Below, piece after piece: positions 53,217 through 61,914 of a stretch of 64,000 bases of DNA (position 1 is its first letter; the number at the start of each line of letters is the position of its first letter). Under the pieces are notes generated by a model, which was not told the origin of the DNA, did no database searches, and saw only the letters and a program-made list of their open reading frames with translations. Made by a program: the position numbers and the translations under genes. This DNA is from Bacteroidales bacterium (GTDB taxonomy: Bacteria > Bacteroidota > Bacteroidia > Bacteroidales > F082): contig JAEETH010000015.1 in NCBI GenBank assembly GCA_016290215.1, positions 1-64,000 of the forward strand, written 5' to 3'.

Positions 53217-53876
53217 CTAATTCGATTCAAGTAGTTTTGCCTTTTCTTTATCATACTCTTCTTGCGTCAAAACACCCTCGTCCAAAAGCTGCTTCAGCTC
53301 TCGAAGCGCTTCTGTCTTTGACTTTGTCAAAGGTTGGGTTGGTGAAACGGTTGGAGGTGTAACGGTTGGTTCTGATACAGTGGTTGCGGCAGGTGTTTGG
53401 GGCATTGGTGCAGAAACTGGTGGATTTGTAGTATTTGGTTTTTTCTCATTGGGTCTGTATGTGATGGTGTACAGATAATTCTTGACACTTTCCCTTGTAA
53501 TCCTCGAGTCTCCATCGTCAGGCCTCCACCAAGCACCCGTAATGGCATCAAGGATAAACGTTCCCGGGGGGATTGGTAAGAAAAAATCTGCAATTAAAGT
53601 TCCAGTCCTAAACTTGCGTCCATTAAACAGCACTGTCTGAGGTTCATCATCACCATCCTGAACAACAATACTGACTTGGTTACATTCCCTTCTTTTGAGG
53701 GATGTTGTAACTTCCCCATTACCTAAATATTGTCCGTTGACAGTAATTTTAGCATCAGGGTGATCTTGCACTCTTACCCGAGCATTGTATTTCGCGCCAC
53801 CAACGATAGTGGCACAACTTGAAAACGATAGCGCAAATGCCGCTAATGAGAGAAAAACGAATAAAAGTCTTTTCAT
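53217..53876 (-). CDS. Lipoprotein with C-terminal SHOCT domain
   Basis: A 219-residue lipoprotein with lipobox SSCAT (Cys21). Residues 30-75 contain a PEGA-like pattern (PDAKITVNGQYLGNGEV). A hydrophobic part LIADFFLPIPPGTFILDAI lies near 95-113. A long Pro/Thr-rich linker (residues 150-182) leads to a SHOCT-type helix pair at the end: LKQLLDEGVLTQEEYDKEK. SHOCT domains assist oligomerisation. The leader matches that of the TRL gene. Confidence 0.8.
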   Translation of the reverse strand: MKRLLFVFLSLAAFALSFSSCATIVGGAKYNARVRVQDHPDAKITVNGQYLGNGEVTTSLKRRECNQVSIVVQDGDDEPQTVLFNGRKFRTGTLIADFFLPIPPGTFILDAITGAWWRPDDGDSRITRESVKNYLYTITYRPNEKKPNTTNPPVSAPMPQTPAATTVSEPTVTPPTVSPTQPLTKSKTEALRELKQLLDEGVLTQEEYDKEKAKLLESN

Positions 53877-53919
53877 TTTTCTTTTTGCCCAGTTCTATCC
53901 CATCGGGCGCATCGGTTTT
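53877..53919 (-). promoter_or_regulatory. Shared 5' leader element, copy 2
   Basis: It matches 50192-50234 almost base for base, directly before the start codon of the SHOCT lipoprotein gene. Confidence 0.75.
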
Positions 53920-53957
53920 GATTATTACTGAGTTGTTATGATTCCTGAAACCATTTC

Positions 53958-54413
53958 TTAAAGCATATAACGAATGCCCAAGGCAATGCCCCAGCCGAAG
54001 CCGCTGCTAACGCAACCTTCTCTCCTGATGAAGTCCCATGACGGACGGGCATCCAAAGTGAGCTGCAACGGGATGGATGAGAAATCGTACTCTACCCCAC
54101 CTTGGAGGATTGCGGCAATGCCGAAGCCATGGTGAAGGCAGAAGCCAAGGTTCACACCAGGACCGACATACCAGCCAAAATTGCCGGCAATTGGACCAGC
54201 CCATTGATAAACGCCCGCCAAATTGATATATTCGTTGCCGCAGAAGCCGAGGTCGAGTTCGATACGGTTATGGCCTACCGGCATTTGATAAGAAACCTCG
54301 GCGCCATACAATGCCGAACCGCCACCGAGACGAACACCAATAGCTCCATTTTGCGCGGTTGCAGCAAAAGCGAAACCCAAAACCGCCATGAAAACCAGTA
54401 ATGCTTTTTTCAT
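53958..54413 (-). CDS. Small outer-membrane beta-barrel-like protein
   Basis: A 151-residue exported protein. The signal peptide ends near ATAQN (about residue 21). Alternating hydrophobic strands with aromatic ends (GAIGVRLGGGSALYGAEVSY, IELDLGF) and a last strand GWGIALGIRYML fit a small eight-stranded OMP. It has no known close function. A leader related to the two above precedes it. Confidence 0.75.
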   Translation of the reverse strand: MKKALLVFMAVLGFAFAATAQNGAIGVRLGGGSALYGAEVSYQMPVGHNRIELDLGFCGNEYINLAGVYQWAGPIAGNFGWYVGPGVNLGFCLHHGFGIAAILQGGVEYDFSSIPLQLTLDARPSWDFIRREGCVSSGFGWGIALGIRYML

Positions 54414-54527
54414 CTCCGTATTGTGCGATTATATCCCATTGCACCCATCGGGTTTTGTTCATTTTGATTTGCGGCAAAAATATACTAATCTTTTTTATTG
54501 TCAGACATTAACGTGGTGCTATTCATC

Positions 54528-54815
54528 CTAATCTTTTGGAAAATTAATGTCAATTGATTGGCTAATTCGTTCATATTTTTTTGCTTGATAATAATCGGAG
54601 CATAACTTGAAGAAGTCGTAATCCAAGGCTTCGCTGATTTGGAAAAGAAGGTCGGTGTAGATCCACTTGTGGCGAAACACCTTGTATAGATTCTCGCGCG
54701 AGCATCCCACCTGCTGGGCCAACCAAGTGATGCTTCGGCCTTGCCGTGTCAATTCAGCCTTTACAATTTGTCCAAGATGGAAACCTTCCGTAGGGTATCT
54801 TTTTTCTCTTTCCAT
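54528..54815 (-). CDS. Small HTH regulator, copy 2
   Basis: A 95-residue XRE-like regulator. Its centre is identical to copy 1 (50334-50594), from ELTRQGRSITWLAQQVG to ALDYDFFKLCSDYYQAKK, while both ends differ. It follows the OMP gene as copy 1 follows the TRL gene. The two copies and their flanks come from a segmental duplication. They may bind the same operators. Confidence 0.82.
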   Translation of the reverse strand: MEREKRYPTEGFHLGQIVKAELTRQGRSITWLAQQVGCSRENLYKVFRHKWIYTDLLFQISEALDYDFFKLCSDYYQAKKYERISQSIDINFPKD

Positions 54816-54940
54816 GGTGCTTTTCGTGTTTTGTAGGCCGTCGCCTTGTCCCGAAAAGCAACAGAAAAGGCGCTCACTTTTCGTTTGATTGCTTATTATG
54901 TCTGATGGCTCTGGTAAACCGATGCGGTAATAAGCACGAA

Positions 54941-54968
54941 AAAGTTTGCGCCATAAAACGCAAACTTT
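54941..54968. promoter_or_regulatory. AAAGTTTGCG/CGCAAACTTT inverted repeat upstream of HTH copy 2
   Basis: Two perfect 10-base arms lie 8 bases apart at the edge of the block shared by both HTH genes. In copy 1 only the right arm is kept. It is a candidate autoregulatory operator. The remaining 54816-55144 shows no gene. Confidence 0.45.
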
Positions 54969-55144
54969 CCGCTAGCTTATTCTCCCGCTTTAAAATTTAC
55001 CAGATTTTTCAGACAGAGAACAAGAGCGTAAAGCCCGTTGGATTAATATGTCAAGTCAATTTATTGTTCTATTCGATGTCTTTTGTTTTGTGGGACAAAA
55101 ATAGGAAAATTTTGGATAACAAAGGTGGTTTTCAATAATTCAAT

Positions 55145-55180
55145 AAAAAATCCGGCAGAATGATTCTGTCGGATTTTTTT
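55145..55180. terminator. Bidirectional terminator downstream of proS
   Basis: AAAAAATCCGGCAGAA pairs with TTCTGTCGGATTTTTT almost perfectly around a short loop. Transcribed from either side it gives a U tail. Confidence 0.85.
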
Positions 55181-55185
55181 GTCAT

Positions 55186-55259
55186 TGTAGGGCTGTCGTA
55201 CTACGGCAGCCGCTGTAATCGTTTCGAATCAGCGGCTGCCACGATGTGACAGTTCTACA
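55186..55259. repeat. GGGCTGTC...GACAG palindrome, copy 2
   Basis: Arms TGTAGGGCTGTCGTACTACG (then GCAGCCGCTG) and CAGCGGCTGC (then CACGATGTGACAGTTCTACA) form a long stem around a 14-base loop. It shares GGGCTGTC and GGCAGCC blocks with 26373-26432. Confidence 0.9.
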
Positions 55260-55263
55260 AACA

Positions 55264-56991
55264 TTAATCTTTCGGTGTCAGTGCGTCAATCATCTCAGCA
55301 ATCTTGGCCTTTACCTCGGCAACGACATTATCGGGGTTGAGGTCAGCCTTGAAGCTTTTGTCGCGGCTGGCGAACTCGATGGCGTTGCGCTCCAGCGTCT
55401 TCGGGCTGACCACGATGCGCAGTGGCACGCCGAGCAGGTCGGCATCGGAGAACATCACGCCTGCGCTGATGTTGCGGTCGTCGTAAATAACCTCCACGCC
55501 AGCCTTCTTCAAGTCTTCATAGAGCTTGTCGGCTACGCGGCGCACGTTCTCGTCGGCGATACGCAGGGCGCAAATCTGCACCTGCCAAGGGGCGATGGTG
55601 ATGGGCCAAATCGGACCGTAGTCGTCGTGGCTCACCTCGCAGACCGAGGCAATCAGACGACCCACGCCGATGCCGTAGCAGCCCATGATGGGGTATTTCA
55701 GCGTGTTGTCGCTGTCGAGGTACTGCATGTTCATCGACTCGGTGTACTTAGTGCCGAGCTGGAAGATGTTACCCACTTCGATGCCGCGGCTGATGGTGAT
55801 GCTGTGCTTGCCGCACACGGGGCAGATGCCGCCGGCGGTGGCCTTGGCAACGCTATCGTACTTCACCTCACCAAGGTCACGGGCCATGTTCATGCCCTTG
55901 TAGTGATAGTTCTCCTTGTTGGCACCCGCCACGAAGCTGTTCAAGGTCTTCAGCGACTCGTCGTAGACCACGGTGATGCCTTCCGGCAAGCCCTTGGGAC
56001 CGATGAAACCGGCACAGACACCCATCTCGGGGGTGACGGTTGCGGCATGCACCTCGGCGCAAAGCAGGTTACGCAGCTTGGTCTCGTTCACCTCAAGGTC
56101 GCCACGCAAGAAGACGATGACCAACGAGTCATCCATGTTACGCTGATAGAGCACGGCCTTGCATGACTGCAGGGGCGACTTGTGCAGGTAGTTGCACACA
56201 TCCTCGATGGTCTTCTGGTCGGGGGTATAGACCTCTTCCAGAGGCTCAATGGGGTATTCCTCGTTGTGGACGATGCAGTCGGCGGCTTCGCTGTTGGAGC
56301 GGTAACCGCACTCGGGGCAAATCACGATGGTGTCCTCGCCAATGTCGGTGAGCAGCATGAACTCATGCGAGATGCGGCCACCCATCATGCCCGAGTCGGA
56401 CTTGACGGCCACGACCTGAGGCACGCCAGCACGGGCGAAGATGCGGTCGTAAGCATGGTAAGCCTTGGCGTAGTATTGCTCCAAGTCCTCTTGCGAGGTG
56501 TGGAAGCTGTAGGCGTCCTTCATCGTGAACTCACGGGTGCGGATCAAGCCGCCACGCGAACGGGGTTCATCGCGGAATTTGGTCTGGATTTGGTAGATCA
56601 TGAAGGGATACTGCGTGTAGCTCTTCGCGGCGTCGCGAGCCAGCTGTACGGCGGCTTCTTCGTGGGTCATGCCCAGCACCATGTCAATGCCGTTACGGTC
56701 CTTGAAGCGAAGCAGTTCCGAGCCGATGCTGTTGTAACGCCCCGACTCCTGCCACAATGAACCTGGCATGACGACGGGGAACATGACTTCCTGTCCATCG
56801 ATGCGGTCCATCTCCTCACGGATGATGTTTTCTATCTTTTTTGCAATGCGCTTGGCCGGCATGAAGAAGGAAAACAAACCTGTTCCCACCGACTTGATAT
56901 ATCCACCACGCACCATCAGCGCCTGACTGTCGAATACGCAGTCGGCCGGTGCCTTCTTGAAACGTTCGCCTAATAATGTTGCAACTTTCAT
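55264..56991 (-). CDS. proS: Proline--tRNA ligase, bacterial (E. coli-type) form
   Basis: A class II synthetase of 575 residues. Motif 2 is FRDEPRSRGGLIRTREF and motif 3 lies in CYGIGVGRL. Between motifs 2 and 3 there is the editing insertion of the long bacterial form, about residues 230-410 (QSCKAVLYQRN, AATVTPEMGVCAGF, GANKENYHYKGMNMARDLGEV), including the zinc-like CPECGYRSN and CPVCG pairs. Bacteroides and Porphyromonas normally have the shorter eukaryote-like form of about 490-500 residues. This long form is therefore unusual for the phylum and may have been transferred. Confidence 0.95.
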   Translation of the reverse strand: MKVATLLGERFKKAPADCVFDSQALMVRGGYIKSVGTGLFSFFMPAKRIAKKIENIIREEMDRIDGQEVMFPVVMPGSLWQESGRYNSIGSELLRFKDRNGIDMVLGMTHEEAAVQLARDAAKSYTQYPFMIYQIQTKFRDEPRSRGGLIRTREFTMKDAYSFHTSQEDLEQYYAKAYHAYDRIFARAGVPQVVAVKSDSGMMGGRISHEFMLLTDIGEDTIVICPECGYRSNSEAADCIVHNEEYPIEPLEEVYTPDQKTIEDVCNYLHKSPLQSCKAVLYQRNMDDSLVIVFLRGDLEVNETKLRNLLCAEVHAATVTPEMGVCAGFIGPKGLPEGITVVYDESLKTLNSFVAGANKENYHYKGMNMARDLGEVKYDSVAKATAGGICPVCGKHSITISRGIEVGNIFQLGTKYTESMNMQYLDSDNTLKYPIMGCYGIGVGRLIASVCEVSHDDYGPIWPITIAPWQVQICALRIADENVRRVADKLYEDLKKAGVEVIYDDRNISAGVMFSDADLLGVPLRIVVSPKTLERNAIEFASRDKSFKADLNPDNVVAEVKAKIAEMIDALTPKD

Positions 56992-57029
56992 TTCAGTATT
57001 TCGTAATTTATAAGTTTAACCGATTATTT

Positions 57030-57083
57030 GACGCGGGACTACCAGACGCGAGACTGCGGGACTTTTATCGTCTCGTGTCTCGC
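57030..57083. repeat. GACGCGGGACT-type palindrome, copy 2
   Basis: GACGCGGGACT, GACGCGAGACTGCGGGACT and the return block CGTCTCGTGTCTCGCC form a partial stem just upstream of proS. Confidence 0.7.
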
Positions 57084-57160
57084 CTTCATTCCGTGAAAAC
57101 AGAACTCCAGTCCCTCAAATCGGCGGCAAAGGTACGGAATTTTTCCAAGCGCAATGATAG

Positions 57161-57598
57161 TTATTTTTTGCGCTTCCAAGTTTGCGAACGACCTAACAAC
57201 CCCGCTTTGTCCAACGAACCACGCAGGATGAGTTCATCTGTCTTTTCTTTGTAAGTCACCTTGCCGTGATAGGTTTTTTGGCTTTCCGGGTCATACACCC
57301 TGCCTTTCAGTTGGTCTCCATCGACTTTCATTTCGCTGAAGAGTTGGGTGCCGACAACGCCTTCAAATCCCTTAGGATAAGGGGCTTTCATCACCTGAAA
57401 TTTGCCGTTGGCATCTTTCTCGTAAAGCGTGGTGATGACACATTGATAAGTGCCGTTTTCCTCATAGATGTTGACCGTGGAGCGCATGTCGCCCGTCTTG
57501 TCATCGAAGGTATTCCATTGACCGAGCATCTTGCTCACTTGGGCTTGACCCATCATTGCAGTGGCAACGAAAAGAACTAAAAAAAGGAGTTTCTTCAT
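57161..57598 (-). CDS. DUF2147 domain protein
   Basis: A 145-residue exported protein of the DUF2147 family. The signal peptide ends near MGQAQ. The mature part has GQWNTFDDKTGDMRSTVNIY, FQVMKAPYPKGFEGVVG and GRVYDPESQKTYHGKVTY, all family hallmarks. The open frame goes back to 57829, but those 77 codons are translated repeats; Met 57598 begins a normal signal peptide. Function unknown, probably a lipocalin-like envelope protein. Confidence 0.88.
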   Translation of the reverse strand: MKKLLFLVLFVATAMMGQAQVSKMLGQWNTFDDKTGDMRSTVNIYEENGTYQCVITTLYEKDANGKFQVMKAPYPKGFEGVVGTQLFSEMKVDGDQLKGRVYDPESQKTYHGKVTYKEKTDELILRGSLDKAGLLGRSQTWKRKK

Positions 57599-57728
57599 TA
57601 GAATAATATTATGGTTTGCGAGAGCAAAAATACAAAAATCGTTCAAAAAGGTAAAAAATACATTCCATGGTTTTACTTTTCCAATTTTGCAGGGTAATGG
57701 TTTTAAGTAGAGGAGCAGAATTTTACGT

Positions 57729-57795
57729 ATAAGACGTAGGACGTAAGACGTAAGACGTAAGACAAAAGACGTAGGACGTAAGACAAAAGACGAAA
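57729..57795. repeat. GACGTAAG tandem repeats
   Basis: Degenerate tandem units GACGTAGGACGTAAGACGTA and GACAAAAGACGTAG follow one another. The string fades out into CCCAAGTCCTAAGTCCCATG (57811-57830). It is low-complexity and lies in the 430-base gene-free gap 57599-58030. Confidence 0.75.
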
Positions 57796-57850
57796 AACAG
57801 AAAAGAAAATCCCAAGTCCTAAGTCCCATGTCAAACGAATAGATATTTAA

Positions 57851-57995
57851 TAAGCAGATGAGCGGAATTAGTTTACATAAAGATTTGGCCGTCAGCTATC
57901 AGCAGTCAGCCTTGGTGCTACCGAGCTGAAGGCTGACGGCTGATTGCTTACAGCTAAAAAATAACGCAGTTTAATTTTGAACAGTTACTTATAAG
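57851..57995. repeat. Composite palindromic element, copy 1 (5' side of FN3 gene)
   Basis: An outer left block TAAGCAGATGAGCGGAATTA plus GTTTACAT and an outer right block CAGTTTAATTTTGAACAGTT plus ACTTATAAG are shared with 61915-62123. Between them lies a different palindrome, 57888-57955, whose 24-base arms match at 20 positions (GCCGTCAGCTATCAGCAGTC / GACGGCTGATTGCTTACAGC). Confidence 0.8.
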
Positions 57996-58030
57996 TATCA
58001 TCTTCTCAGAGAAAACCAATACTCCTAAAT

Positions 58031-61000
58031 ATGCAAAAAACATCTTTACAAATGCGAATGGCCATGCTTCTCTTGCTGGCAATAGGTTTGCCAATGGCTG
58101 CATCAGCCCAAACCGTTACGATTGGCACCGACACTACCACCCATTACGGAGCACCTATCTCCAACCTTTCCAAATACTCCTTGGCTGAGATGATTTTCAC
58201 CGCCGATGAAATTGGCACACCAAGCACAAATCAAGTTCTCAGCATCGGCTTCTATAGCGATGCGGATGTAATACAGAGTTATTCAATCAATATCTACATG
58301 AAAAATGTTGGACAGAGCTCATTTTCAAGCTCGGCTGATTACATTAAGCTCACCTCTGCCGACAGAGTGTATTACAGCCAAACCAACGGAAAGATTAATC
58401 CAAGGGCGGGTTGGAACACCATCGTGTTGCCCACACCGTTTGACTACGACCCCGATAGCAACCTGCTAATCGTCGTGGACAAATATGTAGGAACCAGTGG
58501 CTATGGCGACTCTGTCTGGCGATACACCTCCACCGCCACAGCGACTGACTCCATTTGCAAAATGCTGTATTCCGAAGGAAGCAGTTGGCTTCTTCCTACG
58601 GTAACATCTATCCCCAACTTGGGGCTAAACTACGAGCGACCTAATATACAAATCTCGTTCGACGAAAGCTGTGCCATACCCACCAACCTATCAGCCACAC
58701 TCACTCCTGGTGATGGCACCATCGCCACACTCACCTGGACCACACATGGCATCGCCAACGATTGGGTTCTACAATATGGTACTGACAACACTTTTGCCGC
58801 CAACACATACACTGAGATTTCTTCTCTTTTCAGTGTGAACGAGTCCACCGTAACGGTCAACCTCACCAATCTCACACCCGAAACCACTTACTACGCCCGA
58901 GTGAAACCAAGTTGCGACACAGCAGATACCTTATGGAGCAATGTGTTGGAATTCATACCCACCAACGCGTATCCCCTTACGGCATTTGAGGACGGGACCT
59001 ATACGAATTATTATTTCCCGATGTATGTGCATGGTACGGTGCCTCCTTCTGTTTGTTATAACAAAAGCGAATGCATCATTCCCGCAACCGAGTTGACAGA
59101 AATGTGCCATGGAAGTACAATCAGTGCCATGACCTTTTATCCGTCTTCGGTAAGCAACATCTCGTGGGAAAACACCCAACACAAAGTGTTTCTCAAAGAG
59201 GTGACTTCCACCACTTTGGGCGGACATTACAGCGGGTGGAACGACGCCACCATTGTTTTTGAGGGTCAATTGCCCGAGCCTACCGCAAATTCAGAAACTT
59301 ACACCATCACATTCCAACAAAACTACACTTATAACGGAGGTAATCTTCTGATTGGCATCTATAGTATTAATGGTGCAAGCGGAAGCGTAATATGGAAAAG
59401 CGTAAGTAGTGCGGAAGCAGGCGTGTCGGCCTATGGAACCAGCCTTTACTCGTATGAAGACGTAAACTACTATGAATACTATCAAAGTAACCGATCCTTC
59501 CTCCCAAAGACTACCTTCAGCTACTTTCCTTGCGACACCCCAAAACCCAAGAACCTGACTTCGAGCAACATCACCGCCGATGAAGCCACCCTGAGTTGGG
59601 TAATACCCGATGCAATCACGACCATCACGGGCTATCAATACAGCTACAAAAAGATGAACGATGCCGAATGGTCGCAGGATTACAGCACCACTGCCACTTC
59701 CGTCACCATCGACGGGTTGGACGAACAAACACGCTATCAGTTCCGTGTGCGCGCCTGTTACGGCGACTTGGGCCAAAGCGATTACACCACTACCAACTTT
59801 ACCACAGCATTACAGGCCGAAAGTTTCACCTTTGCGGATGTTACGACAGGCGGCTCCTCCACCCCTTTCCTTGGCAACAGAGTAAATTACGGCACCCATG
59901 GACAATTCATCATCCCTGCAACAAGTCTTGTCGATATTGCCGGTAGCGACATCAGACGCTTGTCTTTCTACATCAGCACTGGCACTCTCACTCAGACGAC
60001 AGACTGGGGAGGGGCTCAGTTTGAAGTATGGATAGCCGAAGTCGACAACACCACATTCAGCAGCAACGCGCTCTACCCATGGGAGGATATGACCTTAGTA
60101 TCCAACTGTGACACACTCAAGGCTATCGACGGCGTAATGCACATTGACCTCGACCCTTATTATTCCTACGGCGGACACAACCTATTGATAGGTTTCAAAC
60201 AGATTGTCCTGGGAACAAGTGAAAGTATTAATTGGTGTGGCGAGTACGGTCATTCCAATGCAGCTGTGGTTTCATACAAGACTTCTGCAACTTCACTTAC
60301 TACTATCAGCCGCTCGAATTATCTTCCCAAGACAACCATCTACTACCAAGCCACCGACTATCCAAGAATACTCGATATCTATACGGACACCATCACGAGC
60401 ACGACAGCTCAGCTCAGTTGGATGGCACCAAGTCCAAACGTCACAGGCTATAGATACCAATACAAGTTATCCTCGGTCTCCGACTGGACTACTGCATGGG
60501 AAAGCCTTTCTGCATCTTCCACTTCGGTGATGCTCGAGTCTTTGTTACCCGCTTCAGATTATGATTTCCGCATCAAGGTCATTTATGGCGAGCAGGAGAG
60601 CATAGTCACCACGACCAGCTTCACCACCGCCGAGGTACTACCTTCTTGCATAGCACCTTCCCAACTTGAAGTGACCACCAATGCCTTGAGTGCTACACTG
60701 ACCTGGGTCAGCGAGGCCCCCACTTGTCAGGTGGCGCACTCCATCTATGCCAGTTCCAACCCACAATATAACATTGCAGGCACGACCAATGCCAGCACTT
60801 ACACTTTGGACAACTTGACGATTGACAAAGACCACTACTTCTGGGTACGAGGCATCTGCGGCAACAACGACTATAGCGAATGGGCGGGACCCATCAGCAT
60901 TCACATTGGCTATTGCGAGGCAAACCCAACCCAAAGGAGCAATAAAGGTATTGTAGGAGTAGCTTTTGGAAATGGCGACTATACCGTCAACAACTACAAC

Positions 61001-61894
61001 GCTAATGGCCTTCCGGCGCGAAGCCCATACTATGGCAACTATACTAACATGGTGGGAGCCATTCAAGCCGGAGTACAAGATACTATCAAAATCACCACCA
61101 ACACCAGTTTTTACGATAATTCCTATTGGATTCGTATTTGGGTGGATTTCAACAACAACCTCATATTCGACGATGATGAGAATATCTATAGAGGATGGGC
61201 TTGGGACTATGGCGAAGGAACAATAAACGCCATCATCACCATTCCTGCCACTCAAGCGCCGGGTGACTATCGTATGCGCATTGGTGGGTGCGAATACTTG
61301 CAAAACGAGAACGACCCCTGTTTGACAGGATATTTACAGGCTGGCTACAACGATTACACCTTGCGTGTGCTTGAAATGCCCGTCTATACCAAGGACATAG
61401 CAGGCCATGGCGGCAATAATGGCGGCTACTATCTCATTACTTCACCCGTTGTGGACTCGATTATGCCTTCCGAAGAGAACGGCTTCATCACTGATACGTA
61501 CGACCTCTATCGCTTTAACCTGTCGCACGAAGACAACGAATGGGAGAATTACAAAACCTTTACCAACGGCTATGAGATAGAAAATGGAAAAGGCTACCTG
61601 TATGCCAGCCATGACAGCACTACCCTTATTTTCACCGGTTCGCCTTACAACGACAACGGCGAAGTCATACTAGTCTATGATGCCACCGACGAAAGGAAGT
61701 GCTGGAACCTGGTGGGCAACCCGTTCATCTGCGAGGCAATCCTCGACAGGGAATACTACGTGCTGAACGACGACGGCAAAACCATCAATCCCAACGCAGT
61801 GCCAGCTACCACTCCCATTCCACCCTTCACAGCCGTATTTGTGAAAGCCGTGTCCATTGGCGATAGGGTGATTTTCACTAAAGTGGTACCTTAA
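58031..61894 (+). CDS. Large secreted fibronectin-III/GEVED protein
   Basis: A 1287-residue secreted protein. A signal peptide ends near ASAQ (residue 26). Three or more fibronectin type III domains can be seen by their repeated pattern, such as PTNLSATLTPGDGTIATLTW, ITGYQYSYKKMNDAEWSQDY and LQPAS-like ends. Between them are repeated beta-rich modules with YPLTAFEDGTY and FADVTTGGSSTPF starts, each with GGHNLLIG or GGNLLIGIY. A GEVED domain at about residues 970-1115 has IRIWVDFNNNLIFDDDENIY. No typical T9SS sorting tail is evident; the end (FTAVFVKAVSIGDRVIFTKV) differs. A surface adhesin or substrate-binding role is a guess. Confidence 0.85.
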   Translation: MQKTSLQMRMAMLLLLAIGLPMAASAQTVTIGTDTTTHYGAPISNLSKYSLAEMIFTADEIGTPSTNQVLSIGFYSDADVIQSYSINIYMKNVGQSSFSSSADYIKLTSADRVYYSQTNGKINPRAGWNTIVLPTPFDYDPDSNLLIVVDKYVGTSGYGDSVWRYTSTATATDSICKMLYSEGSSWLLPTVTSIPNLGLNYERPNIQISFDESCAIPTNLSATLTPGDGTIATLTWTTHGIANDWVLQYGTDNTFAANTYTEISSLFSVNESTVTVNLTNLTPETTYYARVKPSCDTADTLWSNVLEFIPTNAYPLTAFEDGTYTNYYFPMYVHGTVPPSVCYNKSECIIPATELTEMCHGSTISAMTFYPSSVSNISWENTQHKVFLKEVTSTTLGGHYSGWNDATIVFEGQLPEPTANSETYTITFQQNYTYNGGNLLIGIYSINGASGSVIWKSVSSAEAGVSAYGTSLYSYEDVNYYEYYQSNRSFLPKTTFSYFPCDTPKPKNLTSSNITADEATLSWVIPDAITTITGYQYSYKKMNDAEWSQDYSTTATSVTIDGLDEQTRYQFRVRACYGDLGQSDYTTTNFTTALQAESFTFADVTTGGSSTPFLGNRVNYGTHGQFIIPATSLVDIAGSDIRRLSFYISTGTLTQTTDWGGAQFEVWIAEVDNTTFSSNALYPWEDMTLVSNCDTLKAIDGVMHIDLDPYYSYGGHNLLIGFKQIVLGTSESINWCGEYGHSNAAVVSYKTSATSLTTISRSNYLPKTTIYYQATDYPRILDIYTDTITSTTAQLSWMAPSPNVTGYRYQYKLSSVSDWTTAWESLSASSTSVMLESLLPASDYDFRIKVIYGEQESIVTTTSFTTAEVLPSCIAPSQLEVTTNALSATLTWVSEAPTCQVAHSIYASSNPQYNIAGTTNASTYTLDNLTIDKDHYFWVRGICGNNDYSEWAGPISIHIGYCEANPTQRSNKGIVGVAFGNGDYTVNNYNANGLPARSPYYGNYTNMVGAIQAGVQDTIKITTNTSFYDNSYWIRIWVDFNNNLIFDDDENIYRGWAWDYGEGTINAIITIPATQAPGDYRMRIGGCEYLQNENDPCLTGYLQAGYNDYTLRVLEMPVYTKDIAGHGGNNGGYYLITSPVVDSIMPSEENGFITDTYDLYRFNLSHEDNEWENYKTFTNGYEIENGKGYLYASHDSTTLIFTGSPYNDNGEVILVYDATDERKCWNLVGNPFICEAILDREYYVLNDDGKTINPNAVPATTPIPPFTAVFVKAVSIGDRVIFTKVVP

Positions 61895-61914
61895 TCTTGA
61901 GAAACCATTATGCA

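Noticed and set aside
54905..55138. Plus-strand frame of 77 residues upstream of HTH copy 2
   Set aside because: It overlaps the conserved non-coding block, is not kept in the sister copy, and has no family look.
55246..56760. Long plus-strand frames antisense to proS
   Set aside because: They follow from the codon use of proS; the His/Val-rich translation has no motifs.
57729..57795. Regular GACGTAAG units that could suggest a CRISPR array
   Set aside because: Units are 8-20 bases and directly adjacent, with no unique spacers of constant length and no cas genes nearby.
57599..57829. N-terminal extension of the DUF2147 protein by 77 residues
   Set aside because: The extension translates the repeat region and has no family match; a clean signal peptide begins at 57598.
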